64,000 bases of DNA, taken from contig JBNKWZ010000029.1 of the NCBI GenBank assembly GCA_050300015.1, positions 1 through 64,000 on the forward strand, read 5' to 3'. The first letter of the stretch is position 1, and each line of letters begins with the position of its first letter. Source of the stretch: CAYZQH01 sp050300015. GTDB lineage: Bacteria > Pseudomonadota > Gammaproteobacteria > Pseudomonadales > Cellvibrionaceae. This document shows, in pieces, positions 53,361 through 63,070 of the stretch. The position numbers and the translations under genes are program-made. The notes beneath the pieces are model-generated. The model was not told where the DNA came from. It ran no database searches and worked only from the letters and a program-made list of their open reading frames with translations.

Positions 53361-54371
53361 ATGCATCATAGCAAGTGGCAGCGTTTTAACTTACCCGAAC
53401 ATCAAGTCACAGACGAAACCACTTATTGGCGTCGTCGCCAGCTGCTAAAGGGCATGGGCTTTCTAGGGGCTGCGATAAGTGCACCTGCACAGGCGGGGCT
53501 ATTTGATATTTTTAGTAGCGAAAGCGCGCCTACGGCGTCGCCATTTCAAAACCAACCTCTGACGTATTCCGCGCAAACGCCACCTCCTCAATTGCCATTG
53601 ACGCCTGAACTTAAGGTCACATCGCATAATAATTTCTATGAATTTGGCACGGCCAAAACCGACCCGCGGGACAATGCCCAAGGGCTTAAGGTGGAGCCTT
53701 GGACGGTTACGGTAGAAGGCGAGGTGGCCAAACCTGGAACTCTTGACCTATGGCAGTGGATGGCTAAAGCCGGTTTACAAGAGCGGATATATCGGATGCG
53801 CTGTGTGGAGGCCTGGTCGATGGTGATCCCCTGGGTGGGTGTGGAGTTGGGCCAACTGCTTAAAGCTTTTGAGCCTACCAGCCGTGCTAAGTATGTGGCC
53901 TTTGAAACCCTTTATGACCCAGAGCAGATGCCAGGGCAAAAAAATCGCATTGTAGGTGGAGGCATTCATTACCCTTATGTTGAAGGGTTGCGTATGGATG
54001 AAGCCATGCACCCGCTCACGTTGATGGCAGTGGGTTTGTACGGCAAAACCTTGCCTCCACAAAATGGGGCCCCGCTGCGCCTGGTCGTCCCCTGGAAATA
54101 TGGTTTTAAGGGCATAAAATCTATTGTCAAAATTAAGCTGGTAGAGAGCATGCCGCCGACCACTTGGAATATTTTGGCGCCCCGTGAATACGGCTTTTAC
54201 GCGAATGTGAACCCCGCAGTGGATCACCCGCGTTGGTCTCAAGCTTCTGAGCGATTCATTGGTCCAGGCGGCGCCTTAAAGGTCTCACGTCAGCGAACCT
54301 TGCCCTTTAACGGTTATGCCGATGAAGTGGCCTATTTGTACAAAGAGATGGATTTGCGCCGTTATTATTGA
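53361..54371 (+). CDS. msrP: Methionine-sulfoxide reductase MsrP, molybdopterin subunit
   Basis: A 336-residue periplasmic enzyme that reduces methionine sulfoxide in oxidised proteins. A Tat signal (WRRRQLLKGMGFLGAAIS, about 24-40) leads the oxidoreductase molybdopterin-binding domain. The molybdenum-ligand cysteine lies in RMRCVEAWSMVIPWVG (about 144-158). Further family sequence is LVVPWKYGFKGIKSIVKI and the C-terminal FNGYADEVAYLYKEMDLRRYY. It is followed by msrQ after 37 bases in one operon. Length and features are normal. Confidence 0.95.
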   Translation: MHHSKWQRFNLPEHQVTDETTYWRRRQLLKGMGFLGAAISAPAQAGLFDIFSSESAPTASPFQNQPLTYSAQTPPPQLPLTPELKVTSHNNFYEFGTAKTDPRDNAQGLKVEPWTVTVEGEVAKPGTLDLWQWMAKAGLQERIYRMRCVEAWSMVIPWVGVELGQLLKAFEPTSRAKYVAFETLYDPEQMPGQKNRIVGGGIHYPYVEGLRMDEAMHPLTLMAVGLYGKTLPPQNGAPLRLVVPWKYGFKGIKSIVKIKLVESMPPTTWNILAPREYGFYANVNPAVDHPRWSQASERFIGPGGALKVSRQRTLPFNGYADEVAYLYKEMDLRRYY

Positions 54372-54408
54372 TGGCTGGCTTCAAGCTTAACGTTTAACGG
54401 GTATAACC

Positions 54409-55038
54409 ATGTCGCGTTTTTTGCTACGCCCTTGGTGGGCCTTCATCGCACACGTTTTGGTGCATGTGGGTGCACTGTTGCCTTTGCTGTGGTTGGTATG
54501 GGCCATTCCCAGTGGCGTCTTAGGTGGTGACCCAATCAAGGAGCTGACCCACTTCTTGGGGCTTGGGGCGCTCAGGCTTTTGCTGTTGTCACTAATGGTG
54601 AGCCCGTTTGTGAAACGTTTTCGCCTCGGTGTGCTTATGCGTTTACGGCGGCCATTGGGGCTTTGGTGCTTTGCTTGGGCGAGTTTACATTTTTCTGTGT
54701 GGCTGTACCTGGACTTGGGGTTCCAGTGGCCCCTTATCGGCGCTGAAATAGTCGAGCGCACCTATATTCTTGTGGGGTTTGTTTCGTGGTGCCTCTTGTT
54801 GGCCTTGGCCGTTACCTCGTTGCCAAGGTTGATGCGCAGGATGGGGCGCCATTGGAAAACACTACACAGTGCTGTGTATTGGATACTGCCGCTGGCGTTG
54901 CTCCATTTCGTGTGGTCCCTAAAAAGCGGGTGGTTTGAGCCTGCCATGTATATCATATGGGCGTTGTTGATCCTGTGGCCCAGAAGGCGCAAAGTCACCA
55001 AATTTTGGCGTCAGGCCAAAAGCGTTGTGGCAAGCTGA
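54409..55038 (+). CDS. msrQ: MsrQ, haem-binding membrane subunit of MsrPQ
   Basis: A 209-residue integral membrane protein of the YedZ/MsrQ family with about six helices. It passes electrons from quinones to MsrP through haem. Histidines in FIAHVLVHVGAL (first helix), WASLHFSVWLY (middle) and HSAVYWILPLALLHFVW (late) are likely haem ligands. It follows msrP in the same operon and its sequence matches the family over the full length. Confidence 0.93.
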   Translation: MSRFLLRPWWAFIAHVLVHVGALLPLLWLVWAIPSGVLGGDPIKELTHFLGLGALRLLLLSLMVSPFVKRFRLGVLMRLRRPLGLWCFAWASLHFSVWLYLDLGFQWPLIGAEIVERTYILVGFVSWCLLLALAVTSLPRLMRRMGRHWKTLHSAVYWILPLALLHFVWSLKSGWFEPAMYIIWALLILWPRRRKVTKFWRQAKSVVAS

Positions 55039-55308
55039 CGGATGTTGCGCCAATCCATCGTGGTCCTACCGGGTAGCGTTCGCTTTTTCTAGATTCACCC
55101 ATTGCCGCTAATGGTTCAGAAGCCACCCTGTCCGAAATACTCAACCAGCTTAATGTCAAAACCTCGCCACCGACACCCTGATGGTAGCGCTATAAAAATG
55201 CGAAGAGGTATGACCTAGGGCACAAATTTTTGTTGAAGAATGGGTTACAGTGCTGATTGATGATGGCACCTGAACAATATGGCTCGACCAGCAACTTTGG
55301 AAAGCACT

Positions 55309-56712
55309 ATGATTAAAATAAAATGGAACCGATTTTCATGCCGGGCTTTACCAGCATTGGTTTTTGTGGCGCTAGCCAGTTGTGGTGGGAATACCCCGTC
55401 CTCAAGTGCTTCGAGCAGTTCTTCGACCTCTTCAAGTAGTTCTAGCACTTCAAGTTCGACTTCCTCAAGCAACTCGTCCTCTTCAAGCACCAGTTCTTCA
55501 TCGAGTAGTTCTAGCTCTTCTGGCGCCATTGATTTTAACTTGCCCTTGGTGGTGGCCATTAATGCCGGTAGTGGTACAAGTACAACACTGGGCGGTGTGG
55601 CGTATGAAGCGGACAAATATGCTCGGGGCGGCACCACCAACTCTACCTCCGATACGGTCAATGGTGGGGCGCTTTATCAATCAGAGCGTTATGGTGCGTT
55701 AACTTATGACATTCCTGTCACCGCCAATGGCAGCTACAGTATTGCTCTGCATTTTGCGGAAATTTATCAAACCACGGCAGGTGCCCGTCGTTTTAGCGTA
55801 GCCATTGAAGGCAATACCGTTATTGATGATTTAGACCTTTATTCAGAGGCAGGGCATGACGTGGGGCATGTTGAAATCTTTGAGGATATTGCGGTTAGTG
55901 ACGGAAGTGTCACCATTGAGCTCGTGGCCGGCGTTGAGAATCCCACCATCGCAGGGCTGGCCATTTACTCCAGTGACGGAGAGCTCGATACTACGGTGGT
56001 AACCACCCCGGACCTTTCGAAGTTTTCAGCCTATACAGAGGTTTTTAACGAAAGAACGGTAATGACATCCAACCATGCTACCGGTCATGTGGGAGACTAT
56101 TTCTTTACCCACTGGAAGGATGGTGGCTCAACTTCATTAACCATGGATACCAACGGTGATTTTAGCGTAACCTGGCAGGGTGGGGGATACAACTATGTGG
56201 GTGGCCCTGGATGGCATTATGGCGATGAAAATCGGGTTATCGGTTTTCGCTTAGACGAAGACAGTGGTGCAAATTATGTTACCTTGTATGGTTGGGGGTA
56301 TGACAAAAATATGCCCAAGTCTGACCCAGCGCATTTGGTGGAGTACTACATTTTACAACGGTGGACTTCCGATCCCAGCCAAGGCGGAACTTACGGCACA
56401 ACTTTTATGAGCAATGGAGTGGAATATTCCACGTACCGCACAATACGACAACAGAAACCCTCCATTAACAGTACCTCTACGTTCTACCAATACTGGAGCA
56501 AGCCGACGCAACAGCGGTCCTTTGGGCAAGATCACAAAATTATTTTTGCCGACCATGTGAAAGCGTGGGCGGATACCGGTTGGATACTGCCAAACATGGA
56601 CAACCTGGATGCGAGTGATGACCCTACTTATCAAGTGATGGCGGTAGAGGTATTTAATCCCGGAAGCAATGGCACGGCAGCTGGCAGAGTTTGGGATGCG
56701 ACACCGCGATAG
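55309..56712 (+). CDS. GH11 xylanase lipoprotein with malectin-type module
   Basis: A 467-residue secreted lipoprotein. Signal and lipobox (VALASC; Cys near 25), a poly-serine linker (about 32-78), a malectin-like carbohydrate-binding domain (about 80-230; NAGSGTST...SIALHFAEIY), then a GH11 jelly-roll domain. Nucleophile E lies in LVEYYILQRW and acid/base E in YQVMAVEVFNPG near the end; YNYVGGPGWHYG is a further GH11 signature. It should cut xylan at the outer membrane surface. I start at ATG 55309 with GGAAAG upstream. The linker's many Ser codons mark it as a disordered spacer. Confidence 0.92.
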   Translation: MIKIKWNRFSCRALPALVFVALASCGGNTPSSSASSSSSTSSSSSSTSSSTSSSNSSSSSTSSSSSSSSSSGAIDFNLPLVVAINAGSGTSTTLGGVAYEADKYARGGTTNSTSDTVNGGALYQSERYGALTYDIPVTANGSYSIALHFAEIYQTTAGARRFSVAIEGNTVIDDLDLYSEAGHDVGHVEIFEDIAVSDGSVTIELVAGVENPTIAGLAIYSSDGELDTTVVTTPDLSKFSAYTEVFNERTVMTSNHATGHVGDYFFTHWKDGGSTSLTMDTNGDFSVTWQGGGYNYVGGPGWHYGDENRVIGFRLDEDSGANYVTLYGWGYDKNMPKSDPAHLVEYYILQRWTSDPSQGGTYGTTFMSNGVEYSTYRTIRQQKPSINSTSTFYQYWSKPTQQRSFGQDHKIIFADHVKAWADTGWILPNMDNLDASDDPTYQVMAVEVFNPGSNGTAAGRVWDATPR

Positions 56713-56718
56713 TGAAGA

Positions 56719-56766
56719 TTGACACATAAAAAAAGGCGCCAAGAGGTGCCTTTTTTTATGTGTCAA
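56719..56766. terminator. Bidirectional hairpin terminator
   Basis: An inverted repeat with arms TTGACACATAAAAAAAGGCGCC and its complement (one mismatch), 4-base loop. GC core flanked by A- and T-runs on both sides makes it a terminator for the xylanase on the plus strand and for the malectin lipoprotein on the minus strand. Confidence 0.9.
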
Positions 56767-56933
56767 TATTAAGCGAGTTAATTATAAGACTATTGTTGGG
56801 TGTGGTGAGTCAATGGCTCGCAATACCACGTACGAGGAGGGGAGCGCTGAATGAGTACAGAACGGGGCTGCCTGCTTATACGTGGAGACCTGCAAAAATG
56901 GGCCGGCATTTGCCAGCCCATTTGAGTAGAAAC

Positions 56934-57596
56934 CTATTGTGTGATGCTGCCGCCAGAATCCGAATAAATGGCGAACCCGCTAATCGTGGCGTTGTCTAAT
57001 ATGGGACTCAAATTAATTGAAAGTCCTCCGTCATTTACCACGATATCCTCTACCCAATATTCAAAAGCGCCATCGTGACCTACCAATGAGTAAAGGTCTA
57101 TTTCTGACAGAACAGTCTCTCCCTCAATGGCCAAGTTAAACGAACGCGCCCCGGCGGACTCTTGATACATCTCTACCATATGCAATGCAACCGTATAGCT
57201 GCCATTAGTTACTGGAACTTCATAACTGAAGTCACCATAACGTTCTGATTTGTATAGCGTATCGTCAACTGCGCCTGCAATAGGGTCTTGTGTGGCATTT
57301 TCTGTGCCTCCCGTGGAAAAGCGATCCGGTTGGTACTCTACACCGTCTAAGGTGGCAGCACTGGTTGATCCTGCATTGACGGCATAAACGAGGGCCAGCA
57401 CGGGTTCAGGCTCGCCGGAGCTTGAAGAGCTGCTTGAGCTTGAGCTGCTGGAACTACTGGAACTGCTGGAGCTACTTGATGAAGAGGAGCTTCCATTGTC
57501 ACCGTTGTTGGGGGCACCACCACATGCGCCAAGCGCGATAGTCAGTGCAATGGTTAAACCCACGCGGGCAGAATCGATTGTTACTTTTGTTGTCAT
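56934..57596 (-). CDS. Malectin-domain lipoprotein with poly-serine linker
   Basis: A 220-residue lipoprotein: signal peptide with lipobox GAC (Cys near 25), about 25 consecutive serines, then one malectin-like domain (about 68-220). The domain is a close relative of the module in the adjacent xylanase (same order of NAGS...EYQPDRFSTGG...YKSERYGDF...VALHMVEMYQ). No catalytic domain. It may bind plant or algal polysaccharide at the cell surface. The ATG at 57596 is preferred to a GTG at 57605. The two genes converge on one terminator. Confidence 0.85.
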   Translation of the reverse strand: MTTKVTIDSARVGLTIALTIALGACGGAPNNGDNGSSSSSSSSSSSSSSSSSSSSSSSSSGEPEPVLALVYAVNAGSTSAATLDGVEYQPDRFSTGGTENATQDPIAGAVDDTLYKSERYGDFSYEVPVTNGSYTVALHMVEMYQESAGARSFNLAIEGETVLSEIDLYSLVGHDGAFEYWVEDIVVNDGGLSINLSPILDNATISGFAIYSDSGGSITQ

Positions 57597-57819
57597 AAGG
57601 TTCACACATCTTCGCCAATGAATACTGTAATACTGGTGCCAGGAAATCTATCATGATTCCAAATTGCGTTGCGCCCTGTAGTCTACTTGTCAAACCACAG
57701 AAACCTATTTACCATCAAAATCATCAACAGCCATTTTTTAATGGGCAAGCCCGTCAAAATTAGCCTTTAATGATGACTATTGGTTCACATCTTCCCACAC
57801 AAACCATTATTGATAATTT

Positions 57820-58692
57820 ATGCGTCCTGTACACACCGAACTAAAAAAGCAAAAAGCTTCCAATCGGGCTTCTCTCAGCCATTTTGCTGATTTTGAATCG
57901 CATCGAAATCAGCAAACTGATCTTATTCTCACCACGGCACCGGCACAATCTGGCAGGCTTTGTGTGCTCGGGGCTGGCAATTGCTTTGACCTGAATCTGA
58001 ATCAAATTGCCAGCAAGTTTCAAGAAGTCCATTTGGTCGACATTGATCGCGCGGCACTTGTTGGTGCTCGTTCTCGACTCCCTAAAAATCTGGCCAAGAA
58101 AATTCACATACACTCGCCTGTAGATATCTCTTGTGCCAACAACAAACTCGAAGCTTGGCGTGATATGAGAGTAACGCCAGAAGCTTTGATAGACTTTCCT
58201 TCTGAGGCAACGAAGGTCCTAATGGAAAAATTACCCGGGCCCTTTGATTGTGTTGTTTCAACGTGCCTTCTAAGTCAATTGCTGCTGACTTACCGAAAAA
58301 TCTTGGGCGAGAATCACGTCTTGTTTAACGCGGGTTTAATGACGTTAATCATTGCCCATTTTCGAAGCCTTGTAAGTCTAACGGCTGCTTCTGGAAACTG
58401 TATTTTTGTCACTGACATCAGTAAAAATACCATTGCACCTCTGTCAGATTTCTCGCCTGATCAAAACGGCATTCCATTTCTATTGGCACGTAGCGCGGCC
58501 AACCAAATATTCAACTATCTTGAGCCTGGTTTTCTTAAGGGCTTGATTCAGCAAGACCCTTTTATTGCATCCAATGCAGTACTCAGTGAACCGTTAAAAT
58601 CATGGCTTTGGCAAAATGGTCCACGGGATACCTTTCTGGTTTATGCTTGCCATTTATTGATGTCTAAGCCTGCACTCAGCGAGCCTGCCTAA
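57820..58692 (+). CDS. Possible SAM-dependent methyltransferase
   Basis: A 290-residue soluble protein. A Rossmann-type start (LCVLGAGNCFDLNLNQIA, about 46-63) with acidic end of strand 2 (VHLVDIDRAAL) resembles SAM motifs I and II; FDCVVSTCLLSQL near 145 fits motif IV. The C-terminal half (ISKNTIAPL, TFLVYACHLL) gives no specific family. The substrate is unknown. It is a single-gene unit between two minus-strand genes. Confidence 0.6.
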   Translation: MRPVHTELKKQKASNRASLSHFADFESHRNQQTDLILTTAPAQSGRLCVLGAGNCFDLNLNQIASKFQEVHLVDIDRAALVGARSRLPKNLAKKIHIHSPVDISCANNKLEAWRDMRVTPEALIDFPSEATKVLMEKLPGPFDCVVSTCLLSQLLLTYRKILGENHVLFNAGLMTLIIAHFRSLVSLTAASGNCIFVTDISKNTIAPLSDFSPDQNGIPFLLARSAANQIFNYLEPGFLKGLIQQDPFIASNAVLSEPLKSWLWQNGPRDTFLVYACHLLMSKPALSEPA

Positions 58693-58828
58693 GTTTTGGT
58701 GTTATCCGTGTAGAGCCTTAACTAAAGTAGACGGCTTATCGGATAACACCCAACACAACGAGCATTAATGGTCGTTGCCGGTCGACTATCAGAGCATTTG
58801 AAGCCATCAACAAACGCTCACCAAAAAT

Positions 58829-60280
58829 TTAGTCAAATATGCCACTGATGGCACCGGAATACATGCTTTGATCATCACCTAGTGTGAAGTTCTCAAAGCC
58901 AAATGGGCGACCCAGTGACATCCAAAAGTCGTTGGTAGAGCGCTGGTTGGGTGAGGTTGCTGATGAGGGCGTGCCGCCACCATGCGTCCACATCTGACCA
59001 CCTCGAAGCTTTGTATCGGCGCCACCAAAAAGTACCCAAGGCATATTGTCCCAATTGTGATTCGCCTGGCTAACTTCAGTCATATAAGCCAACACCGTGG
59101 TATCAAAAATAGGCTTTCCTGTGATATCTGTGGTGTCTTTTAGGGATTGAATAAATTCGGCTAAACGCTCTGAATACCACACTTCCACTCGTGTTAAAAA
59201 TTCCACAACATCAGGCGTCGAGGGCTTGTGGCTGGTTGTGTGGTGCACTTTGAACGTGGAGGGACTGGGTGGCCACATACCACCAAAACTGACGTGGTTT
59301 GTGCCGGGTGACCACTGGAAGGTGACTGTTCGAGTGAGATCACATTTAAACGCTGCACGAATGGTTGCCAAATGCAGCTCGCCAATACGGCGATGCTTTT
59401 CATCGTCACGTTCTGCTGCAACATTATCCGAATTGTAATCATTGGTCCTAGTGCTGACGTTAATGACTTCTGGCTGTTCAGGCATGCCGCAAAAACTAGG
59501 GTCCGTAGGGTCATTCGCCAGTTCGTCTTCCAGTTCGCGTACGGCATTCTCGTATGCATCCAATTTATCCCACTGAGACGACGGTGCTAATCCTCGCATG
59601 CGAGTTAAATCTTTCATTGCAAAGTCTAAGACGCTTTTTTTCTCAGCTCTTGTACGTGAAAGCCCAGAACTATCCATGCCGCCAGGTACCAATGTGCCAA
59701 AAATGCGTTGGAACGTATCCAGGGGCTGATAGTAAGGCTTCATGGGTGCCTTGGGGCCTGAATAGGATAGATGCCTGGGGGAAACCTCTCCAGGGGTGTC
59801 GGCTCGCTGGTCGCAAGAAGTTTGAACAGATTGGACCGGTGCTTCTTGAAGGATGCTTGACCCGCGTAACAGTAATTGGTCAACGCTAGGCCCTTCCGAT
59901 TGTGGGTCATCAAACCCATTACCGGGGTAAAGGGTTGGGCATTTTCTGCCGGTGACACTTAGCAATGTGCCGCGTTCGTGACCGCCACCGTTGGACCCGG
60001 CGTGTGGTAAACCAAGGCCACGAAACACCACCATATCGTTTCGGTAGGCACTTAAGGGGCTGAGAATTCGGGGCAACATATAGTTATTTAAATCGCTGCC
60101 ATTGCCCTGAGGCCACCAATGTTGGTGAATGGTGCCCACTGGTCTTTGAAAGACCACTAGGCGTCTGGGGTCAACAAGTCCTTGCTCCTGGGCAACAGCT
60201 CTATCGAGCCATGTGGATAAGCCAGCAGCACCACCAAGGCCCCAAAGAAAGTTGCGTCGACTCAAGTTGTACGATTTCAT
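58829..60280 (-). CDS. DUF1552 protein, Tat-exported
   Basis: A 483-residue protein of the DUF1552 family, which resembles DUF1501/sulfatase-like folds. A Tat signal (SRRNFLWGLGGAAGL, about 7-21) directs it to the periplasm. Family segments VVFRGLGLPHAGSNGGGHERGT, LSYSGPKAPMKPY and FDTTVLAYMTEVSQANHNWDNMPWVLFG are visible. Its start overlaps the DUF1592 stop as TAATG. Function is unknown; these genes always occur with DUF1592 partners, common in planctomycetes and myxobacteria and also in marine gammaproteobacteria. Confidence 0.88.
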   Translation of the reverse strand: MKSYNLSRRNFLWGLGGAAGLSTWLDRAVAQEQGLVDPRRLVVFQRPVGTIHQHWWPQGNGSDLNNYMLPRILSPLSAYRNDMVVFRGLGLPHAGSNGGGHERGTLLSVTGRKCPTLYPGNGFDDPQSEGPSVDQLLLRGSSILQEAPVQSVQTSCDQRADTPGEVSPRHLSYSGPKAPMKPYYQPLDTFQRIFGTLVPGGMDSSGLSRTRAEKKSVLDFAMKDLTRMRGLAPSSQWDKLDAYENAVRELEDELANDPTDPSFCGMPEQPEVINVSTRTNDYNSDNVAAERDDEKHRRIGELHLATIRAAFKCDLTRTVTFQWSPGTNHVSFGGMWPPSPSTFKVHHTTSHKPSTPDVVEFLTRVEVWYSERLAEFIQSLKDTTDITGKPIFDTTVLAYMTEVSQANHNWDNMPWVLFGGADTKLRGGQMWTHGGGTPSSATSPNQRSTNDFWMSLGRPFGFENFTLGDDQSMYSGAISGIFD

Positions 60281-62223
60281 TAGTTAGGCTCCGCGATGCG
60301 CGTGGATAAAGCAGGCGATTGGACGACGGCATTGATTATGTCGCCCAACGTACTCTGATTGTTTAGTTTGTCGGTAATGTTGGTCACTTCACACTGATTC
60401 TTTTTAATGCCGTCGTTACCTGTGGCATAGGAAAAGATATGCCGGGTAACACATTGAACAAAGTCGGGGCGCTCGGTCAGTAGGTCAGCGAAATCCACGG
60501 CGCCGTTCACATAACCGTCGAACGAAGCCATTTTGCTGAGATCGACTCCTGCGTGAATGGCGGCACCTGCTTCGTCGAATTCTCGATACCGGCCAATAGC
60601 ATCATAGGATTCAAACAACAATCCATAGGCGTCAAACTGATTGTGACAATTTTTACAGGGCTCTGTTTTGGCTCGAAACTCAGCCAACTCCACTTCAGAG
60701 GCGCCAGAGTCTAATTGCTCTTCAACGAGCGCAAGCACATTTTTAGGTGGCGTCGCAATTTTGGGTAAACACAACAGTGGACCATTGACGAATAAACCAC
60801 GCGCTACAACAGAGGTCTGATCGGTTCGTGAAAAGGCGGTTAAGAAACTGGCTTGTGTCAATAACCCTGCACGCTTACCGTCATCAATGGTGACTTCAAC
60901 AAATTCGTCACGATCGTTTCCTGGGAAGGGAATTCCATAGAGGTCTGCTAACGGACCATTGACAAATGTCGTTCGGCTAGACAAAACGTTGGATACTCCC
61001 CCTTGCCACAAGTTTTTTCGCAAAAACAACAGTGTTTCTTCGTACATCTGCGATGCGAGGCCAGGGTTAAAATCAGGGTAAGTCCCTTCATCTTTGACTT
61101 TTCCAAATAAATTACCAAAGTTCCAAGCAGACAGAAGCGTGGATTCGATACTGGCCTTGGTTGAGTTCATTGTCAGTAGGCGCGCCGCTTGACGGACGCG
61201 CTCTGCGGGGTCGCTCAATGCGCCAGAGTCTGCCGACTGTAGCAATTCTTCATCGGGTAACGCATCTGTCAGCAAAAACGAAAGGGTGCTCGCAAACTCA
61301 TGATTGGTGAGTTCAAATTCTCCCTCTGAGTTCTCGACGCCGTATTCACTGCGGTGGTTAAACGATGGTGAAACCAAAATAGCTTGGGCAGTCAATTTTA
61401 TGCCGTTGCTGAAGTTGGTTTGTGCTCCCAAATCATATACCGTCATTAAATCGTCGATTTCAGTTTCAGAGACGGGTCTCCGGAAGGCACGATGGGCCAG
61501 TGTCTCGATATACGAGCGTGCACAGTTACGATCAGCTGTTAGGCAGCCAGAAAGCTGTGAAGCACGGCGTTGTACTTTTGTGGTGACATGTGCCGCCCAA
61601 TCCAGACGGGTGTTAATTAAGGAGGTATTGGCGACTGTCCCTTTTTGAGAAAAGAGTTTAGTCGCAGGGTCGGGCGCGAGTTTGCCGTATACCACATCCT
61701 CCCCAAACAGGGTTTGCATGGATTTTACAAATGGCAACTCGCCCAGCAGGATTAGGTCTTGTGGAAACTTAGCATCACAATTTGCTTCAGTTATGGGGCC
61801 ACCGTTTACCATTGCCTGCCAATTTTCAATGGCTTTTTGAACTTCTGCCGCCGCAGTATCACAATTCTCCCAGCAATTGTGTTCATCATCAAGCAACCGG
61901 CTAACAAAGCGTGAATTTGCCGGAGTGTTCAAGTCGGCCATGGTGAGTGCAGCGGCATGGGCTGTGGCTAAGTCAGCATCTGAATGCAACGGCTCTTGTC
62001 CAGCGCCCTGGCTGTTATGACAAATAGAGCAATTCTCTTGCAATATTGGGTAGAGTGTTAGTTCAAATGCCTGTTCTGATGGCGTAATTTGTGTGGTATT
62101 GCCGCTAGAGCTGGAGGATGAGGAAGAGCTAGATGAAGACGTACCGCCGCCCGGTATTTCCTCGCCACCGCAAGCCGTCAGCATGATTAGAACCGCCGTT
62201 AAGACTGGTATTTTGTATCTCAT
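60280..62223 (-). CDS. DUF1592/DUF1588/DUF1585 cytochrome lipoprotein
   Basis: A 647-residue protein. Lipoprotein signal (LTAVLIMLTAC), poly-serine linker, then a cytochrome c-type motif CSICH (about 79-83), followed by the DUF1587/1595/1592/1588/1585 block: FRRPVSETEID, VLVSPSFNHRSEY, RQAARLLTMN, a second CxxCH (CKNCH) and the C-terminal CVTRHIFSYATG. Two haem sites imply an electron-transfer role. I start at ATG 62223, where the lipobox fits; the frame from 62328 adds a leader that lacks signal character. Coupled to the DUF1552 gene. Confidence 0.87.
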   Translation of the reverse strand: MRYKIPVLTAVLIMLTACGGEEIPGGGTSSSSSSSSSSSSGNTTQITPSEQAFELTLYPILQENCSICHNSQGAGQEPLHSDADLATAHAAALTMADLNTPANSRFVSRLLDDEHNCWENCDTAAAEVQKAIENWQAMVNGGPITEANCDAKFPQDLILLGELPFVKSMQTLFGEDVVYGKLAPDPATKLFSQKGTVANTSLINTRLDWAAHVTTKVQRRASQLSGCLTADRNCARSYIETLAHRAFRRPVSETEIDDLMTVYDLGAQTNFSNGIKLTAQAILVSPSFNHRSEYGVENSEGEFELTNHEFASTLSFLLTDALPDEELLQSADSGALSDPAERVRQAARLLTMNSTKASIESTLLSAWNFGNLFGKVKDEGTYPDFNPGLASQMYEETLLFLRKNLWQGGVSNVLSSRTTFVNGPLADLYGIPFPGNDRDEFVEVTIDDGKRAGLLTQASFLTAFSRTDQTSVVARGLFVNGPLLCLPKIATPPKNVLALVEEQLDSGASEVELAEFRAKTEPCKNCHNQFDAYGLLFESYDAIGRYREFDEAGAAIHAGVDLSKMASFDGYVNGAVDFADLLTERPDFVQCVTRHIFSYATGNDGIKKNQCEVTNITDKLNNQSTLGDIINAVVQSPALSTRIAEPN

Positions 62224-63070
62224 AAGGTAGATCTCGTCTGACCAGATTGGTTTTTTGCCATGATGTATTTGATATCTCTTAAATGTGTTGTCAAGTAAGT
62301 CGGCTTCGTCGATCACAGGGCTTAGCAAATCGGTAAACGCTGTATTCGCTAGACTGTCATCATCTTACTCTTCCTATCCATTATTATCGTTGTGTTCATC
62401 TGCCTAAATGATTCGAGCGTATCAAGGAGTCGCTCAATAATCATTTGAATCACTTGATCTAACGCTGTAGATAATATCCTTCGGACTGGCGCGAAAAAAT
62501 CGGGAAACGCCGCAATTATGAACGGTGTCATGTTTCCATTAGCATTTTTTTACAACAAATCGAATTCTTAAAAAAAAATGTCAGATTGTTAAAGTAATTT
62601 GACCTAGGTGTTTCAAAAATACAAGGCACGATTTTGCTTTTGCTGTTGGTGGTAGCGCAATCACAGGGGGTGTCGATGATTGCCTCAAGGGGTGTTGGTG
62701 AGGGCGGGTGGGTTACATGCTTTGAGTAGACCTTAACGATAAATCGTTTTTTAGGTCTTAAAACGCATCGCGCATTGTTAATTGCAGTGATGAGAGAGGT
62801 TAATGTGCGCTCGTGGTCGGTGTCGTGAAAAACGCGTAGCTTAAAAACACGGGGGTTGCATTTGTAAAGACTTTTGACGGTCAATATCTTCAATGTGTGC
62901 AGATCCGCATGGTGTTTAATACGACGCGCTTATGGCATTTTGGGGTCAAGTCTCTGTTGAGTCAGCACTTTCTGATAAGGGCGCTGGTAGCGATAACCGG
63001 ATTTCATCACGCTTCTAACTGGAGAGCGAGCACTTGGTGTTGAAAGCATAATTAGGAGAGGTAGATGCTT
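62224..63070. other. Intergenic region between DUF1592 and hipA-like genes
   Basis: About 850 bases, both neighbours minus strand. Minus-strand frames at 62349-62531 and 62528-62893 lack ribosome-binding sites and domains and look accidental. An A9 run occurs near 62570. The DUF1592 promoter should lie near 62300. No repeat or RNA gene seen. Confidence 0.4.

Noticed and set aside
62528..62893. 121-codon minus-strand frame
   Set aside because: Composition and lack of a ribosome-binding site suggest noncoding DNA; it includes an A/T-run tail.
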